A stretch of 64,000 bases of DNA from Bradyrhizobium amphicarpaeae. GTDB taxonomy: Bacteria; Pseudomonadota; Alphaproteobacteria; Rhizobiales; Xanthobacteraceae. The notes beneath the pieces are model-generated. The model saw only the letters and a list, made by a program, of their open reading frames with translations. It did not search any database and had not been told where the DNA came from. Location of the stretch: positions 6,416,001-6,480,000 of the forward strand of contig NZ_CP029426.2 in the NCBI RefSeq assembly GCF_002266435.3, written 5' to 3'. The position numbers and the translations under genes are program-made. Positions 51,904 to 61,056 of this stretch are shown here, piece after piece. Within the stretch, counting starts at the first letter, position 1; each line of letters begins with the position of its first letter.

Positions 51904-53007
51904 ATGCGGTTCATCGTGCTGACTTTGCTGGCGCTCGCGACGCCCGCGGCCGCCCAGTCCGACCAAGCCATCGCCGACCGGCTGCCGCTGTTTGCCAAGA
52001 ACAACTGCCAGCAGATTCGCGATCCCGGCAATCAATTGTTCTGCGGAGATGGCGCGCTTGCCGCCGCCGCCGAGAAGCTGAACTCGGCGATCGAGGCGCG
52101 GCTCGCCCGCCTGCCCGACCGCCTTCCTGCGATCGAGGAGAATGCGATCTGGATCCGCCAGCGCAATCTAGGCTGCGGCATCGTCGGCCAGACCGCGATC
52201 CGCCCCGACGATTTCGAGCGGGTGAAGGCATGCCTGCTCAAGGTGACCGAGGAGCGCGCCGCGATGCTGCGCGATCCTGATTTCGATTGCCTCGCAGCCA
52301 ACACCGCAGCGGGCGCGCTGATCTGTGCAGACCCGTCGCTGGCGCTTGCCGAAACGGAGCTCAATGGCCAGGTGCTCGCCCTGATCGGCAGACTGGACCC
52401 GACTGCGGCGCGCTTTGCCTTCGCCGAATATGGCAGGTGGACACGAGAGCGCGATCGCAAATGCAATCTGGTCGGCAAGGAGAACGTGCCGCTCCAGGAG
52501 CTCGAATCCGCAGAGGACTGTGTTGCCGAGCATTTGAAACGCAGGACCGACGAAATTCGCGCGGCGAAGGGCGATCCCAAGAAGGTTTTCGGCCGGCAGG
52601 TCGCGGCCCGCATCCCCGACACCGACGCGGTCGACTTCTGCGCGGCGCGGATCCATGCAGCCAATTCGTGCGGCAGCTTCCTTCGCATCAACCGCGTCTA
52701 CGCGCTCGACAGCCAGGTGACCGAGCAGGAGGCGCAGGTCACCGGTGAAATCGAGATGTCCGTGCTGGCGCCCTTCACCATGTGCAGCAAGGTCGCCTCA
52801 AGCTGTACCGGCACCTGCTGGGACGCCAGGACAGGTCGTCCGCAGCCGGGCGCCGCCAACAGAGAGCGCTCGGCTGAAGCCTTCAACGTCACGCGCCGCC
52901 TGCGCATTCAGCGGACCTTTGCGTTCGTCAAAGCCGCCGACGGCTGGCGCTGCCGTGAGGACGAGTTGGCCCCGTTGAATTCCGGGACGGCGAGCGGGGG
53001 GTCGTAG
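51904..53007 (+). CDS. Periplasmic protein with LprI-like (DUF1311) cysteine-rich repeats
   Basis: The 367-residue protein has a signal peptide MRFIVLTLLALATPAAA ending before QSDQ. Two LprI-type segments each carry a Cys-x-n-Cys pair with WIRQRNLGC (about residue 84) and WTRERDRKC (about 180). Their pattern is that of the lysozyme-inhibitor LprI N-terminal domain. A C-terminal cysteine-containing domain with FCAARIHAANSCGSF follows. Disulphides are likely. LprI of mycobacteria inhibits lysozyme; the function of alphaproteobacterial versions is not established. It lies 87 bases after the LapG-like gene on the same strand and could be cotranscribed. Confidence 0.78.
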   Translation: MRFIVLTLLALATPAAAQSDQAIADRLPLFAKNNCQQIRDPGNQLFCGDGALAAAAEKLNSAIEARLARLPDRLPAIEENAIWIRQRNLGCGIVGQTAIRPDDFERVKACLLKVTEERAAMLRDPDFDCLAANTAAGALICADPSLALAETELNGQVLALIGRLDPTAARFAFAEYGRWTRERDRKCNLVGKENVPLQELESAEDCVAEHLKRRTDEIRAAKGDPKKVFGRQVAARIPDTDAVDFCAARIHAANSCGSFLRINRVYALDSQVTEQEAQVTGEIEMSVLAPFTMCSKVASSCTGTCWDARTGRPQPGAANRERSAEAFNVTRRLRIQRTFAFVKAADGWRCREDELAPLNSGTASGGS

Positions 53008-53013
53008 GGCACT

Positions 53014-53176
53014 TACCCTCCCCTGGAGGTGGAGGGTCGGCTCGCATGGAGCGCAGCGAAATGTGAGACGGGGTGGGGTGACGGTCTCTCCACGTCCGAC
53101 AGTGCCCGTGTTGAGAGACCACCCCACCCCGCTCGCGCTGCGCGCGATCGACCCTCCCCCAGGAGGGGGAGGGTAA
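53014..53176. repeat. Class F-like intergenic inverted repeat
   Basis: The left arm TACCCTCCCCTGGAGGTGGA plus GGGTCGGCTCGC pairs with GCGCGATCGACCCTCCCCCA and GGAGGGGGAGGGTA. The centre has a second pair, GAGACGGGGTGGGGTGACGG with CCACCCCACCCCG. It lies between converging genes. Confidence 0.78.
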
Positions 53177-53185
53177 ACGCGAAGA

Positions 53186-54385
53186 TCAGAACATCAGATT
53201 GTCCTTCACCAGCACCCAACGGCCGCCCTTGACCTGCTGCACCTGGGTGATGGTGTTGGCGAGGTGGTCGGTCTTGGAGAACTTGGTCGGCGGCGAGTTG
53301 AAGATGTCGAGGAATTTTTCACCCGACTCCAGCGAGTCCAGCATCTTCTGACCGGTGAGGTCCTTGCCCGCTTTCTGCGCGTAGAACGCGAAAGTCATCA
53401 TCGCGTTATAGCCGATGATCGCCTGGGTATTGGCGTCGGTGCCGAACATCTTCTTGTAGTTGACGAGCCAGTCCTTGACCTTGCCCTTCGCAGTGTCCTC
53501 ATAGGGGATCTCGAAGCCGCTCGCGGCGTAGAGGCCCTCGACGGCCTCCTTGCCGAGCAACGGCACCTCCATCACGTTGGTGGGCGTGGCGCCGAGGAAG
53601 GCGACCTCCCAGCCGAGCTTCTTCGCCTCGGTCATGGCTCCGATGGGCTCGCGCAACACCGCGCCGAGTACGACGAGGTCGCAGCCGTCGGACTTCATCT
53701 TGGCGACCTGGGCGCTGAAGTCGGAGGCGCCGCGCTTGTAGCTCGTGATCGACGCCGGCTGCACCTTCATGGCGGTGAGCTGCTGGTTGAAGCCGTCGAG
53801 CACGTTCTTCCCGTACTCGTCGTCCTGATGCATGATGCAGGGCTTCTTGAAGTTCTTCCACTCCATCATGTATTTGAGCGCCGCGCGCGTGCTCTCGACA
53901 TAGGGCAGCAGATTGTTGAACTTGAGCCGCTCCTGCGGCTTGGCCGGATCGAACTTGAAGGTGAACTCGGCCGCCGTGAGCGGAAACAGCTGAAGCACAC
54001 CGGCGTCGAGCAGGATGTCCTGCGCGGCCAGCACGGTGGGCGATCCCATCGCCCCCACCATCGCGAAGATCTTGTCGCGCTCGATCAGCTTCTGCGAAGC
54101 CAGCACGGCCTTCTTCGGATCGTAGCCGCTGTCCTCGACGACCAGCCGGATCTTGCGGCCGTTGACGCCGCCCGCCGCGTTGATCTCTTCCACTGCCATC
54201 TTCATGCCGTTGGAAACCGGGACGCCCCAGCCCTTGATCGGGCCCGAGAGGTCCTGGTGGGTCCCGACCACGATCTCGCTTGCTGAGATGCCTTCGTTGG
54301 TGACCTTGGTTTGCGCCGCAGCCGGTAGACAGGTGAGCACCACGGCACCCACAGCAAGGCCGAATGCGCTGAACGATTTCGACAT
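53186..54385 (-). CDS. Branched-chain-type ABC transporter substrate-binding protein (LivK-like)
   Basis: The 399-residue protein begins at MSKSFSAFGLAVGAVVLTC after GGAGAGGAGACGTCA. The signal peptide ends AAAQ-TKVTNEGIS. The periplasmic-binding type I fold is shown by IVVGTHQDLSGPIKGWG (about 40-56), AVEEINAAGGVNGRKI, and the switch region DGCDLVVLGA. The same frame stays open far upstream through the ligase gene, but that part is not translated from this start. It is the last gene of the livHMGF-ligase operon. Aromatic acids or amides, as well as amino acids, are bound by this family. Confidence 0.95.
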   Translation of the reverse strand: MSKSFSAFGLAVGAVVLTCLPAAAQTKVTNEGISASEIVVGTHQDLSGPIKGWGVPVSNGMKMAVEEINAAGGVNGRKIRLVVEDSGYDPKKAVLASQKLIERDKIFAMVGAMGSPTVLAAQDILLDAGVLQLFPLTAAEFTFKFDPAKPQERLKFNNLLPYVESTRAALKYMMEWKNFKKPCIMHQDDEYGKNVLDGFNQQLTAMKVQPASITSYKRGASDFSAQVAKMKSDGCDLVVLGAVLREPIGAMTEAKKLGWEVAFLGATPTNVMEVPLLGKEAVEGLYAASGFEIPYEDTAKGKVKDWLVNYKKMFGTDANTQAIIGYNAMMTFAFYAQKAGKDLTGQKMLDSLESGEKFLDIFNSPPTKFSKTDHLANTITQVQQVKGGRWVLVKDNLMF

Positions 54386-54470
54386 TGACGTCTCCTCTCC
54401 TAAAGGCCCGTGTAGGACGAAGGGCGAGGGCCGTCGCTCCTTCGCTTTCTTGAATGCGACTTTATTTCTT

Positions 54471-54522
54471 GCACATGCCCCTTCTCGGAAAACCGGTTCC
54501 CACTTTTCCGGGGCATGCGCAT
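54471..54522. repeat. Class G alphaproteobacterial intergenic palindrome
   Basis: GCACATGCCCCTTCTCGGAA and AACCGG are followed by TTCCCACTTTTCCGGGGCAT and GCGC, forming an imperfect stem around the GGTTCCC centre. The AAAACCGGTTCCCACTTTTC block is a common intergenic sequence in Bradyrhizobium and relatives. It lies between the binding-protein and ligase genes. Confidence 0.75.
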
Positions 54523-54525
54523 GCC

Positions 54526-56364
54526 TCACGCCACCGCGCGCTGGCGATACATCTCTTCGATCTCGGCGGCGTAGCGCTTGTTCACGAAGCCACGCTTCAG
54601 CTTCATGGTCGGCGTCAGCTCCTCGTCCTCCGGCGTGAGCTGGCGTTCGATCAGATAGAATTTCTTGATGGTCTCGACTCGGGCGAAATTGCCGTTGACC
54701 TGCTCGATCTCGCGGCCGATCAGGCCCTGGATCTCCGTCGCCCGGCACAGGCTCGCGTAATTGGTGAAGGGAATGTCGTGGTCCTGGGCGAATTTCTCGA
54801 CGTTCTCCTGGTCGATCATCACGAGACAGGTCAAATACGGCCGCTTGTCGCCGATCACGACGGCATCGGAAATGTAAGGCGAGAATTTGAGCTGGTTCTC
54901 GATCTCGGATGGCGTGACGTTCTTGCCGCCGGACGTGATGATGATGTCCTTCATCCGGTCGGTGATCCGGACGAAGCCCTCGTTGTCGATGGTGCCGACG
55001 TCGCCGGTGCGCAGCCAGCCGCGTGCATCGATTGCTTCCGCCGTCTTCTCCGGCTGGTTGAGATAACCCATGAACAGGAAATCGCCCTTGATCAGGATCT
55101 CGCCGTCGGGCGATAGCGCAACCTCGCCCCAGGGCACGGCGGTACCGACCGAGCCGAGCTTGACTCTCTCCGTCGGCATCATGGTGGCAACGCCACAATT
55201 CTCGGTCTGGCCGTAGACCTCGTGGATGTCGATGCCGAGTGCGAGATACCAGCGGATCAGTTCCGGTGCGATCGGGGCGGCGCCGGTGAAGGCGGTACGG
55301 CAGCGGTCGAGCCCGATCATGCGGCGGATGTTGCGGAATGCGAGCCGGTAGGCGAGCCGGCTTGCGAGGCGCAACGACAGCGGCGGCTTCCTGCCCTCGA
55401 TCCGGTAATCGACCATGCGGTAGCCGATGGCGATGGCGCGGCGATAGACCCATTGCTGGAGCGGCGTCGCATCCTTCAGCGCGATGGTGATGGCGGAGTA
55501 GAATTTTTCCCAGATGCGGGGGACCGCGAGGAAGATGGTCGGCTGCACCTCGCGCAGATTGTCCGGCACGGTCTCCGGGCTCTCGGCGAAATTCATCACC
55601 GAGCCGAGCGCGACCGAGATGTAATAGCCGCCGATGCGCTCCGCGACGTGGCAAAGCGGCAGGAAGATCAGCCGATCCTCGTCCTCCCGCGCCGGGATGA
55701 AATCGTTGGCGTGCCGCATCTGGTGCGTGACGCTGCGGTTGGCATGCATGGCGCCCTTGGGCGGACCGGTCGTGCCTGAGGTATAGACCAGGATGGCGAG
55801 ATCGCCGGCGCTGCGGCTGTCGATCATCTCCTGCCACAGCGCCTCACGGCCGACCATGTGATTGCGGCCGAGCGCGCGAAACTCGTCGAGCGACATCACC
55901 ATGTCGTCGGAGAAGCCGCTGAGGCCCTCCATGTCGAACACGATGATCCTCTGCAGGGTCGCACAACGCGCGCGGCAGGCGAGGATCTTGTCGAGCTGCT
56001 CCTCGTCCTCGACGAAGATCACTTTCGTGCGGGAATCGTTGACGAGATATTCGACCTGGGACGACGCGTCGGTCGGATAGATTCCGGAGGACACGCCGCC
56101 CGCGCACAGGATGCCCATGTCGGCATGGACCCATTCCGGCACGGCGTTGGCGATGATGGAGGCGACATCGCCGGGCATGAAGCCCGTCGCATGAAGCGCG
56201 TAGGCGATCTCCTTCGAAATCGCGAGCCATTCGCGCCAGCTGGTCGGCTGCCAGATGCCGAATTTCTTCTCGCGGATGGCCGGCCGATCGCCCCGCGTCT
56301 CCGCAGCGCGCAAGAAGCTCCTCGCGATCGTATCAGCGACCGTCAGCACCGCCGGTCGGGCCAT
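54526..56364 (-). CDS. Long-chain acyl-CoA synthetase (AMP-forming ligase)
   Basis: The protein has 612 residues. The AMP-binding P-loop LVYTSGTTGPPKGAM lies at about 193-207. DIHEVYGQTENCGV (about 393), GEILIKGDFLFMGYLNQPEK and WLRTGDVGTI (about 455-465) are the A5, A7 and A8 motifs. KDIIITSGGKNV (about 490) is the hinge. The C-terminal domain ends with LTPTMKLKRGFVNKRY, with the late Lys in KLKR. It resembles FAA1/FadD15-type ligases that activate fatty or aryl-alkyl acids. Its place between LivF and a LivK-type protein suggests activation of the imported acid. Confidence 0.93.
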   Translation of the reverse strand: MARPAVLTVADTIARSFLRAAETRGDRPAIREKKFGIWQPTSWREWLAISKEIAYALHATGFMPGDVASIIANAVPEWVHADMGILCAGGVSSGIYPTDASSQVEYLVNDSRTKVIFVEDEEQLDKILACRARCATLQRIIVFDMEGLSGFSDDMVMSLDEFRALGRNHMVGREALWQEMIDSRSAGDLAILVYTSGTTGPPKGAMHANRSVTHQMRHANDFIPAREDEDRLIFLPLCHVAERIGGYYISVALGSVMNFAESPETVPDNLREVQPTIFLAVPRIWEKFYSAITIALKDATPLQQWVYRRAIAIGYRMVDYRIEGRKPPLSLRLASRLAYRLAFRNIRRMIGLDRCRTAFTGAAPIAPELIRWYLALGIDIHEVYGQTENCGVATMMPTERVKLGSVGTAVPWGEVALSPDGEILIKGDFLFMGYLNQPEKTAEAIDARGWLRTGDVGTIDNEGFVRITDRMKDIIITSGGKNVTPSEIENQLKFSPYISDAVVIGDKRPYLTCLVMIDQENVEKFAQDHDIPFTNYASLCRATEIQGLIGREIEQVNGNFARVETIKKFYLIERQLTPEDEELTPTMKLKRGFVNKRYAAEIEEMYRQRAVA

Positions 56365-56455
56365 GCGCTTCTCCTCCCTGTCGCCTGCCTCCGCTGCCTG
56401 CCTTGCCGGCGGTCTCTGTTGCGGATGGCAAGCTCATCTTACTGCCAGCTTGTCC

Positions 56456-57244
56456 TCACCGCCACGTCTTCTTCTTTTTCCAGCGACGCTCGCCCCGCGC
56501 GCCCGCTTCCTTGGCGCCAAGGTAGAACTCCTGGATGTCCTGGGAATGCATCAAGCGGTCGCAGCTGTCGTTCATCACGATGCGGCCGATCTCCAGCACG
56601 TAACCGTAATGCGCCGTCTCCAGCGCTACCTTGGCGTTCTGCTCGACCAGCAGGATCGACATGCCCTGCTCCTCGTTGACGCGGCGGATGATCGTGAAGA
56701 TCTCCTTCACCAGCAGCGGCGACAGGCCGAGCGAGGGCTCGTCGAGCAGCAGCAGCGTCGGCCTGTTCATCAGGGCGCGTCCGATCGCCAGCATCTGCTG
56801 CTCGCCGCCGGAGAGCTGGCCGGCCGGCTGGTTGATGCGCTCCTTCAGCCGCGGGAAATAGCCGTAGACGCGCTCGATATCCTCCGCGACGCCGTCACGG
56901 TCCTTGCGCGGATAGGCCCCCATCATCAGGTTCTCGCGCACCGACAGGAACGGAAACACCTCGCGCCCCTCCGGGACGTGACTGAGACCGAGCCGGACGA
57001 TCCGGTCGGCCTCCATGCGCTGGATCGGCTTGCCCAAAAATTCGATCGAGCCCTTCTGCGGGTCGAGAATGCCGGAGATCGTCTTCAGCACCGTGGTCTT
57101 GCCGGCGCCATTGGCGCCCAGCAGCGTGACGATGCGGCCGCGCGGCACTTCCAGCGAGATGCCGCGGATTGCCATGATCGGCCCGTAATAGCTCTCGATG
57201 TTGGACAGTCTCAAGATGACCTCGGGCTTGACGGCGGCGTCCAT
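56456..57244 (-). CDS. livF: Branched-chain-type ABC transporter ATP-binding protein LivF
   Basis: The protein has 262 residues. Walker [17 protein letters not shown] (about 34-49), signature [15 protein letters not shown], Walker [17 protein letters not shown] and H-loop [10 protein letters not shown] are normal for LivF. The C-terminus continues with [18 protein letters not shown] and ends with a basic tail KKKKTWR, longer than in E. coli LivF. It pairs with LivG. It starts three bases after the LivG stop. Confidence 0.95.
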   Translation of the reverse strand: MDAAVKPEVILRLSNIESYYGPIMAIRGISLEVPRGRIVTLLGANGAGKTTVLKTISGILDPQKGSIEFLGKPIQRMEADRIVRLGLSHVPEGREVFPFLSVRENLMMGAYPRKDRDGVAEDIERVYGYFPRLKERINQPAGQLSGGEQQMLAIGRALMNRPTLLLLDEPSLGLSPLLVKEIFTIIRRVNEEQGMSILLVEQNAKVALETAHYGYVLEIGRIVMNDSCDRLMHSQDIQEFYLGAKEAGARGERRWKKKKTWR

Positions 57245-57247
57245 GCG

Positions 57248-58006
57248 TCAAGCTCCCAGATACGCGGCGACGACGTCGGGGTGCTGCTGCACCTCGGCGG
57301 GCGAGCCCATCGCCAGCACGCGGCCGTAGTTGAGCGCGATGACGCGATCGGAGACGCGGTTGACGAGCGACATGTCGTGCTCGACCATCAGCACGGTGAC
57401 GCCGAGCTCGCTCTTCATGTCGCGGATCCAGAACGACATGTCGTCGGTCTCCTCGACATTGAGGCCGCTTGACGGCTCGTCGAGCAGGATCAGCTTCGGC
57501 TCCGAGCATAGCGCGCGCGCGAGCTCGATCACCTTGCGCACGCCGTAAGGCAGGCCGGAGATCAGCTTGTCGCGATAGGGCTCGAGATCGAGGAATTCGA
57601 TGACCTGTTCGACCCTGCGGCGATGGACCTTCTCGTTGGACCGCACGCTCGGCAGGAACAACAGCTCTTGCCAGAGCTGCGTGGTCGAATGCCGGTGGCG
57701 GCCGACCAGGAGATTGGAGAGCACGGTCGCATTCTCGAACAGCTCGATGTTCTGGAAGGTGCGGGCGATCCCGAGTCTTGCGATGTCGTAGGGCGGCTCT
57801 TCCGTGATATCCTGGTCCTCGAAGAAGATGCGGCCCGAGGTCGGCCGGTAGATCCGCGAGATCAAATTGAAGATCGAGCTCTTGCCAGCACCGTTCGGCC
57901 CGATGATCGAGAGGATCTCGCCCCTCTCGACTGCGAAAGACACCGCATCCACGGCCTTGAGGCCCCCGAAATGCAGCGACAAATTCTCGGCGCGGAAATA
58001 GCTCAT
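57248..58006 (-). CDS. livG: Branched-chain-type ABC transporter ATP-binding protein LivG
   Basis: The protein has 252 residues. Walker [16 protein letters not shown] (about 35-49), Q-loop [13 protein letters not shown], signature [15 protein letters not shown], Walker [16 protein letters not shown] and H-loop [11 protein letters not shown] are present. The LP(Y)G signature and AxLG end (VVAAYLGA) are typical of LivG. It overlaps the LivM stop by four bases (ATGA). Confidence 0.95.
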   Translation of the reverse strand: MSYFRAENLSLHFGGLKAVDAVSFAVERGEILSIIGPNGAGKSSIFNLISRIYRPTSGRIFFEDQDITEEPPYDIARLGIARTFQNIELFENATVLSNLLVGRHRHSTTQLWQELLFLPSVRSNEKVHRRRVEQVIEFLDLEPYRDKLISGLPYGVRKVIELARALCSEPKLILLDEPSSGLNVEETDDMSFWIRDMKSELGVTVLMVEHDMSLVNRVSDRVIALNYGRVLAMGSPAEVQQHPDVVAAYLGA

Positions 58007-59154
58007 CGGTTCCGCTCCGACTTCACGTAGATTTTCTGCCGCTTGAAGGTGGCGCGCTTGTAAAGCGGGAACAGCTGGAAGAACAGCTTGATCTTGAGCC
58101 AGCGGCCGTAGAGCCCGAGCGGCTCGAACAGCACGAACAGCACGATGATGACGCCGTAGATCGCGCCCTTCAGGCCGTTGAGCGAGGCAAAGGCCGCGAC
58201 GGTCGATTTGATGCTTCCTGCGGTGGCCGGGCCGGCGCCGAACGTCGCGGCGATGCCGGCGATGATGCCGGGCATATCGTCCTTCAGATAGGTCAGGAAC
58301 GGATCGATCATCACGATGAAGATCGCTCCGAGCACCGCGCCATGCAGGCTGAAGGCGCCGCCGATCAGGATCACGATGATGAACTCGATCGAGAGCTGCA
58401 GCGTGAACATCTCCGGCGAAATGAAGGAGAGCTTGTGCGCGAACAGTACGCCGGCAAAGCCGGTGATCGCCGCCGAGATCGCAAAGGACTTGACCTTGTA
58501 GAGCGCGACGTTGACGCCCATGCTGCGCGCCGCCGTTTCGCTGTCACGGATCGCGACGAAGGCGCGCCCCGTGGGCGAACGCAGCAGATTGAGCGTGCCG
58601 ACGATGGTCAGCACCAGCACGGCGAGGCAGAGAAAATAGAAGGTGGGGCTGTCGCGCGGCACCGTGACGCCGAGCAGCGACAACGTCTTGACCCGCATGC
58701 CCTCGTTGCCGTTGGTCACGCTTTCCCAGCGCGCCAGGATCTCCTCGACGATCAGGGCAAAGGAGATGGTGGCGATGACGAGGTAGATGCCGGTCAGGCG
58801 CAGCGCGGGAAAGCCGACCATCGCGCCAATGATGCCGGTCAAACCTCCGGCGGCGAGGAAGTAGACCGGGAACGGCACGTTGTATTTCTGCAAGTAAGCG
58901 GCCGTGTAGGCCCCGATGGCGAGGAAGGCGGCGTGACCGAGCGAGGCCTGGCCGGTAAAGCCGGTCAGGATCAGCAGCGCGACGCCGACGATCGCATAGA
59001 TGCAGACGAAGACAAGCTGGCTCATCAGATAGCTGGAGAGCACGAAGGGCGCGACCAGCAGCAGTGCGAGCAGGATGCCGTAGGAGACCATGTAGCCCGA
59101 ATGCGGGAACAGCTTGATGTCGTCCTCGTAATCGGTCTTGAACAGGAAGCGCAT
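58003..59154 (-). CDS. livM: Branched-chain-type ABC transporter permease LivM
   Basis: The 383-residue membrane protein has about ten helices. LTGFTGQASLGHAAFLAIGA (about residues 64-83) and GFPALRLTGIYLVIATISFA are the LivM signatures. RDSETAARSMGVNVALYKVK is the ATPase-coupling loop, and EFIIVILIGGAFSLHGAVLG lies near 265. It has the longer N- and C-termini usual for rhizobial LivM. It starts four bases after livH. Confidence 0.95.
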   Translation of the reverse strand: MRFLFKTDYEDDIKLFPHSGYMVSYGILLALLLVAPFVLSSYLMSQLVFVCIYAIVGVALLILTGFTGQASLGHAAFLAIGAYTAAYLQKYNVPFPVYFLAAGGLTGIIGAMVGFPALRLTGIYLVIATISFALIVEEILARWESVTNGNEGMRVKTLSLLGVTVPRDSPTFYFLCLAVLVLTIVGTLNLLRSPTGRAFVAIRDSETAARSMGVNVALYKVKSFAISAAITGFAGVLFAHKLSFISPEMFTLQLSIEFIIVILIGGAFSLHGAVLGAIFIVMIDPFLTYLKDDMPGIIAGIAATFGAGPATAGSIKSTVAAFASLNGLKGAIYGVIIVLFVLFEPLGLYGRWLKIKLFFQLFPLYKRATFKRQKIYVKSERNR

Positions 59155-59158
59155 GCGT

Positions 59159-60034
59159 TCAGACCTTTTTGCGGACGTGGTGGCCGAACAGACCCTCGGG
59201 CTTCAACAGCAGCACCGCGAGCAGCACGAGGTAGGGCGCGACATCCTTCCAGCCTTCGGGCAGGTAGAATCCGGCCATGCTCTCGATCACCCCGATCAGG
59301 ACGCCGCCGACCACGGCGCCCGGTATCGAGCCGAAGCCCCCGAGCACCGCGGCGGGAAACGCCTTCAGGCCGAGCACGAGGCCGACATTGGAATGGATGA
59401 AGGTGATCGGCGCCAGCAGCACGCCGGCGCAGGTCGCGACCGCCGCGCTGATCGCCCAGACGATCGAGACCACGCGCTTGACCGGAATGCCCATGTAGTA
59501 GGCCGCCAGCATGTTCTCGGAACTGGCGCGCATCGCGGTGCCGAGCGTGGTCTTGTTGAAGAACAGATAGAGCAGCGTGCACAGGATCATCGTCGCCGCG
59601 ATTACCGACAGCTTGTCGTAGGCGAGCACCAGCGAGCCGATGCGCAGCACGCCCTGGCTGAACGGCGTCTCGATCTTCAGATCGTCGGTGCCCCAGATCA
59701 TGCCTGCGATCGAGCGCAGGAAGTAGCCGAGCCCGATGGTGGCCATGATGATGGAGAACTGCGGATAGCCGAGGATCGGCCGCACCACCACGCGCTCGGC
59801 CAGCATGCCGAACAGTGCCATCGCGGCCACCGCACCGGCAAAGCCGATCCAGTAGTTGAGGCCCATCATGCCGATGAAGGTGAAGGCGAAGAAGCCGCCC
59901 AGCATCATCAGATCGCCCTGGGCGAAATTGACGACCTCGGTGGCCTTGTAGACGAGCACGAAGCCGAGCGCGATCAGGCCGTAGACGCAGCCGAGCGCAA
60001 CACCGCTGACCAGCTGCTGAACGAAATCCAGCAT
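59159..60034 (-). CDS. livH: Branched-chain-type ABC transporter permease LivH
   Basis: The 291-residue membrane protein starts MLDFVQQLVSGVALGCVYGL. It contains ALGFVLVYKATEVVNFAQGD and LMMLGGFFAFTF (about residues 20-52), the EAA-like loop MRASSENMLAAYYMGIPVKR (about 183-202) and FPAAVLGGFGSIPGAVVGG near 238. It is the first gene of the operon livH-livM-livG-livF-ligase-binding protein. The operon is divergent from an ABC exporter across a 272-base gap. Confidence 0.95.
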   Translation of the reverse strand: MLDFVQQLVSGVALGCVYGLIALGFVLVYKATEVVNFAQGDLMMLGGFFAFTFIGMMGLNYWIGFAGAVAAMALFGMLAERVVVRPILGYPQFSIIMATIGLGYFLRSIAGMIWGTDDLKIETPFSQGVLRIGSLVLAYDKLSVIAATMILCTLLYLFFNKTTLGTAMRASSENMLAAYYMGIPVKRVVSIVWAISAAVATCAGVLLAPITFIHSNVGLVLGLKAFPAAVLGGFGSIPGAVVGGVLIGVIESMAGFYLPEGWKDVAPYLVLLAVLLLKPEGLFGHHVRKKV

Positions 60035-60306
60035 TGACGCGCGTCCTCCCGATGCAACGGCGGTTCTTTTGACCGCCTTGCCGCATCTTGTGTCCAGTCG
60101 CTACGCAGTCGTTTCGCCGCGTTAGCGCCATTTGTCCGGAACCAATTCAGCCTGAACCGTTCAGCGCTGTCAACAAACGGTGACTTGCATGGCGACTTGC
60201 CATTCGTCCAATCCGGATGACGGAATTTGCGGCAGCGCGATTCACGGTGCCGAAACATCTTCAGGTCATGGTCGCGAGCGATGCAAAACCGGATGGTGTG
60301 GCGGTC

Positions 60307-61056
60307 ATGAAGCCGGACAGCTCGGCGCTGGAAGTTAAGGGGTTAACGAAGCGTTTTGACCGTCTGGCGGTCGATAGCCTCGATCTCACCATCCACGCCG
60401 GCGAATTCTATGCGCTGGTGGGCCCCAACGGCGCCGGCAAGACCACCACTTTGCGCATGGTTGCGGGCCTCTTGCGCCCCGATGCCGGCGCGGTCTCGAT
60501 CTTCGGCATCGATGCGCTCGAAAACCCCGTCGCCGCCAAGCAAGTGATGGCGTGGGTGTCCGACGAGCCGATGATCTACGACAAGCTGACCCCGCTCGAA
60601 TATCTTGAATTCGTCGCCGGCCTCTGGGGCATCGCGCCGTCGGTCTCGGAGCCGGTCGCACAGGACCTGCTCTCGTCGCTCGGTCTGGAGCCGCACCGTC
60701 ACGAGCGTTGCGAAGGCTTTTCCAAGGGCATGCGCCAGAAGGTCGCGCTCGCGGGCGCGCTGGTGCACGATCCCCGCCTCATCATTCTCGACGAGCCGCT
60801 GACCGGGCTCGATGCCGTCTCCGCCCGCCACGTGAAGGGCCTGCTCAGCGCGCGCGTCCACGCCGGCTGCACCGTCATCATGACCACCCATATTCTCGAG
60901 GTCGCCGAGCGCATGGCCGACCGCATCGGCGTGATCGCCTCGGGCCGCCTGGTGGCCGAGGGCACGCTGACCGAATTGCGCCAGCAGAACGGCCATGCCG
61001 ATACCAGCCTGGAGGATCTCTTCATCGCGCTGGTGACGCTTTCGGAAGCGGCATGA
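60307..61056 (+). CDS. ABC-2 type exporter ATP-binding protein
   Basis: The protein has about 249 residues from ATG 60307; upstream in-frame starts at 60268 (ATG) and 60217 remain possible. The nucleotide domain has ALVGPNGAGKTTTLRMVAGL (Walker A), the Q-loop-type segment SDEPMIYDKLTPLEYLEF, signature FSKGMRQKVALAGALV, Walker B LIILDEPLTGLDAVSA and H-loop IMTTHILEVA. It is of the DrrA/CcmA type and energises the membrane protein encoded by the overlapping next gene (ATGA). The exported substrate is unknown. Confidence 0.92.
   Translation: MKPDSSALEVKGLTKRFDRLAVDSLDLTIHAGEFYALVGPNGAGKTTTLRMVAGLLRPDAGAVSIFGIDALENPVAAKQVMAWVSDEPMIYDKLTPLEYLEFVAGLWGIAPSVSEPVAQDLLSSLGLEPHRHERCEGFSKGMRQKVALAGALVHDPRLIILDEPLTGLDAVSARHVKGLLSARVHAGCTVIMTTHILEVAERMADRIGVIASGRLVAEGTLTELRQQNGHADTSLEDLFIALVTLSEAA

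Noticed and set aside
53186..55837. A single 883-codon minus-strand frame apparently fusing a ligase-like part to the binding protein
   Set aside because: The upstream part is an out-of-frame reading of the acyl-CoA ligase. The binding protein has its own strong ribosome site and signal peptide at 54385.
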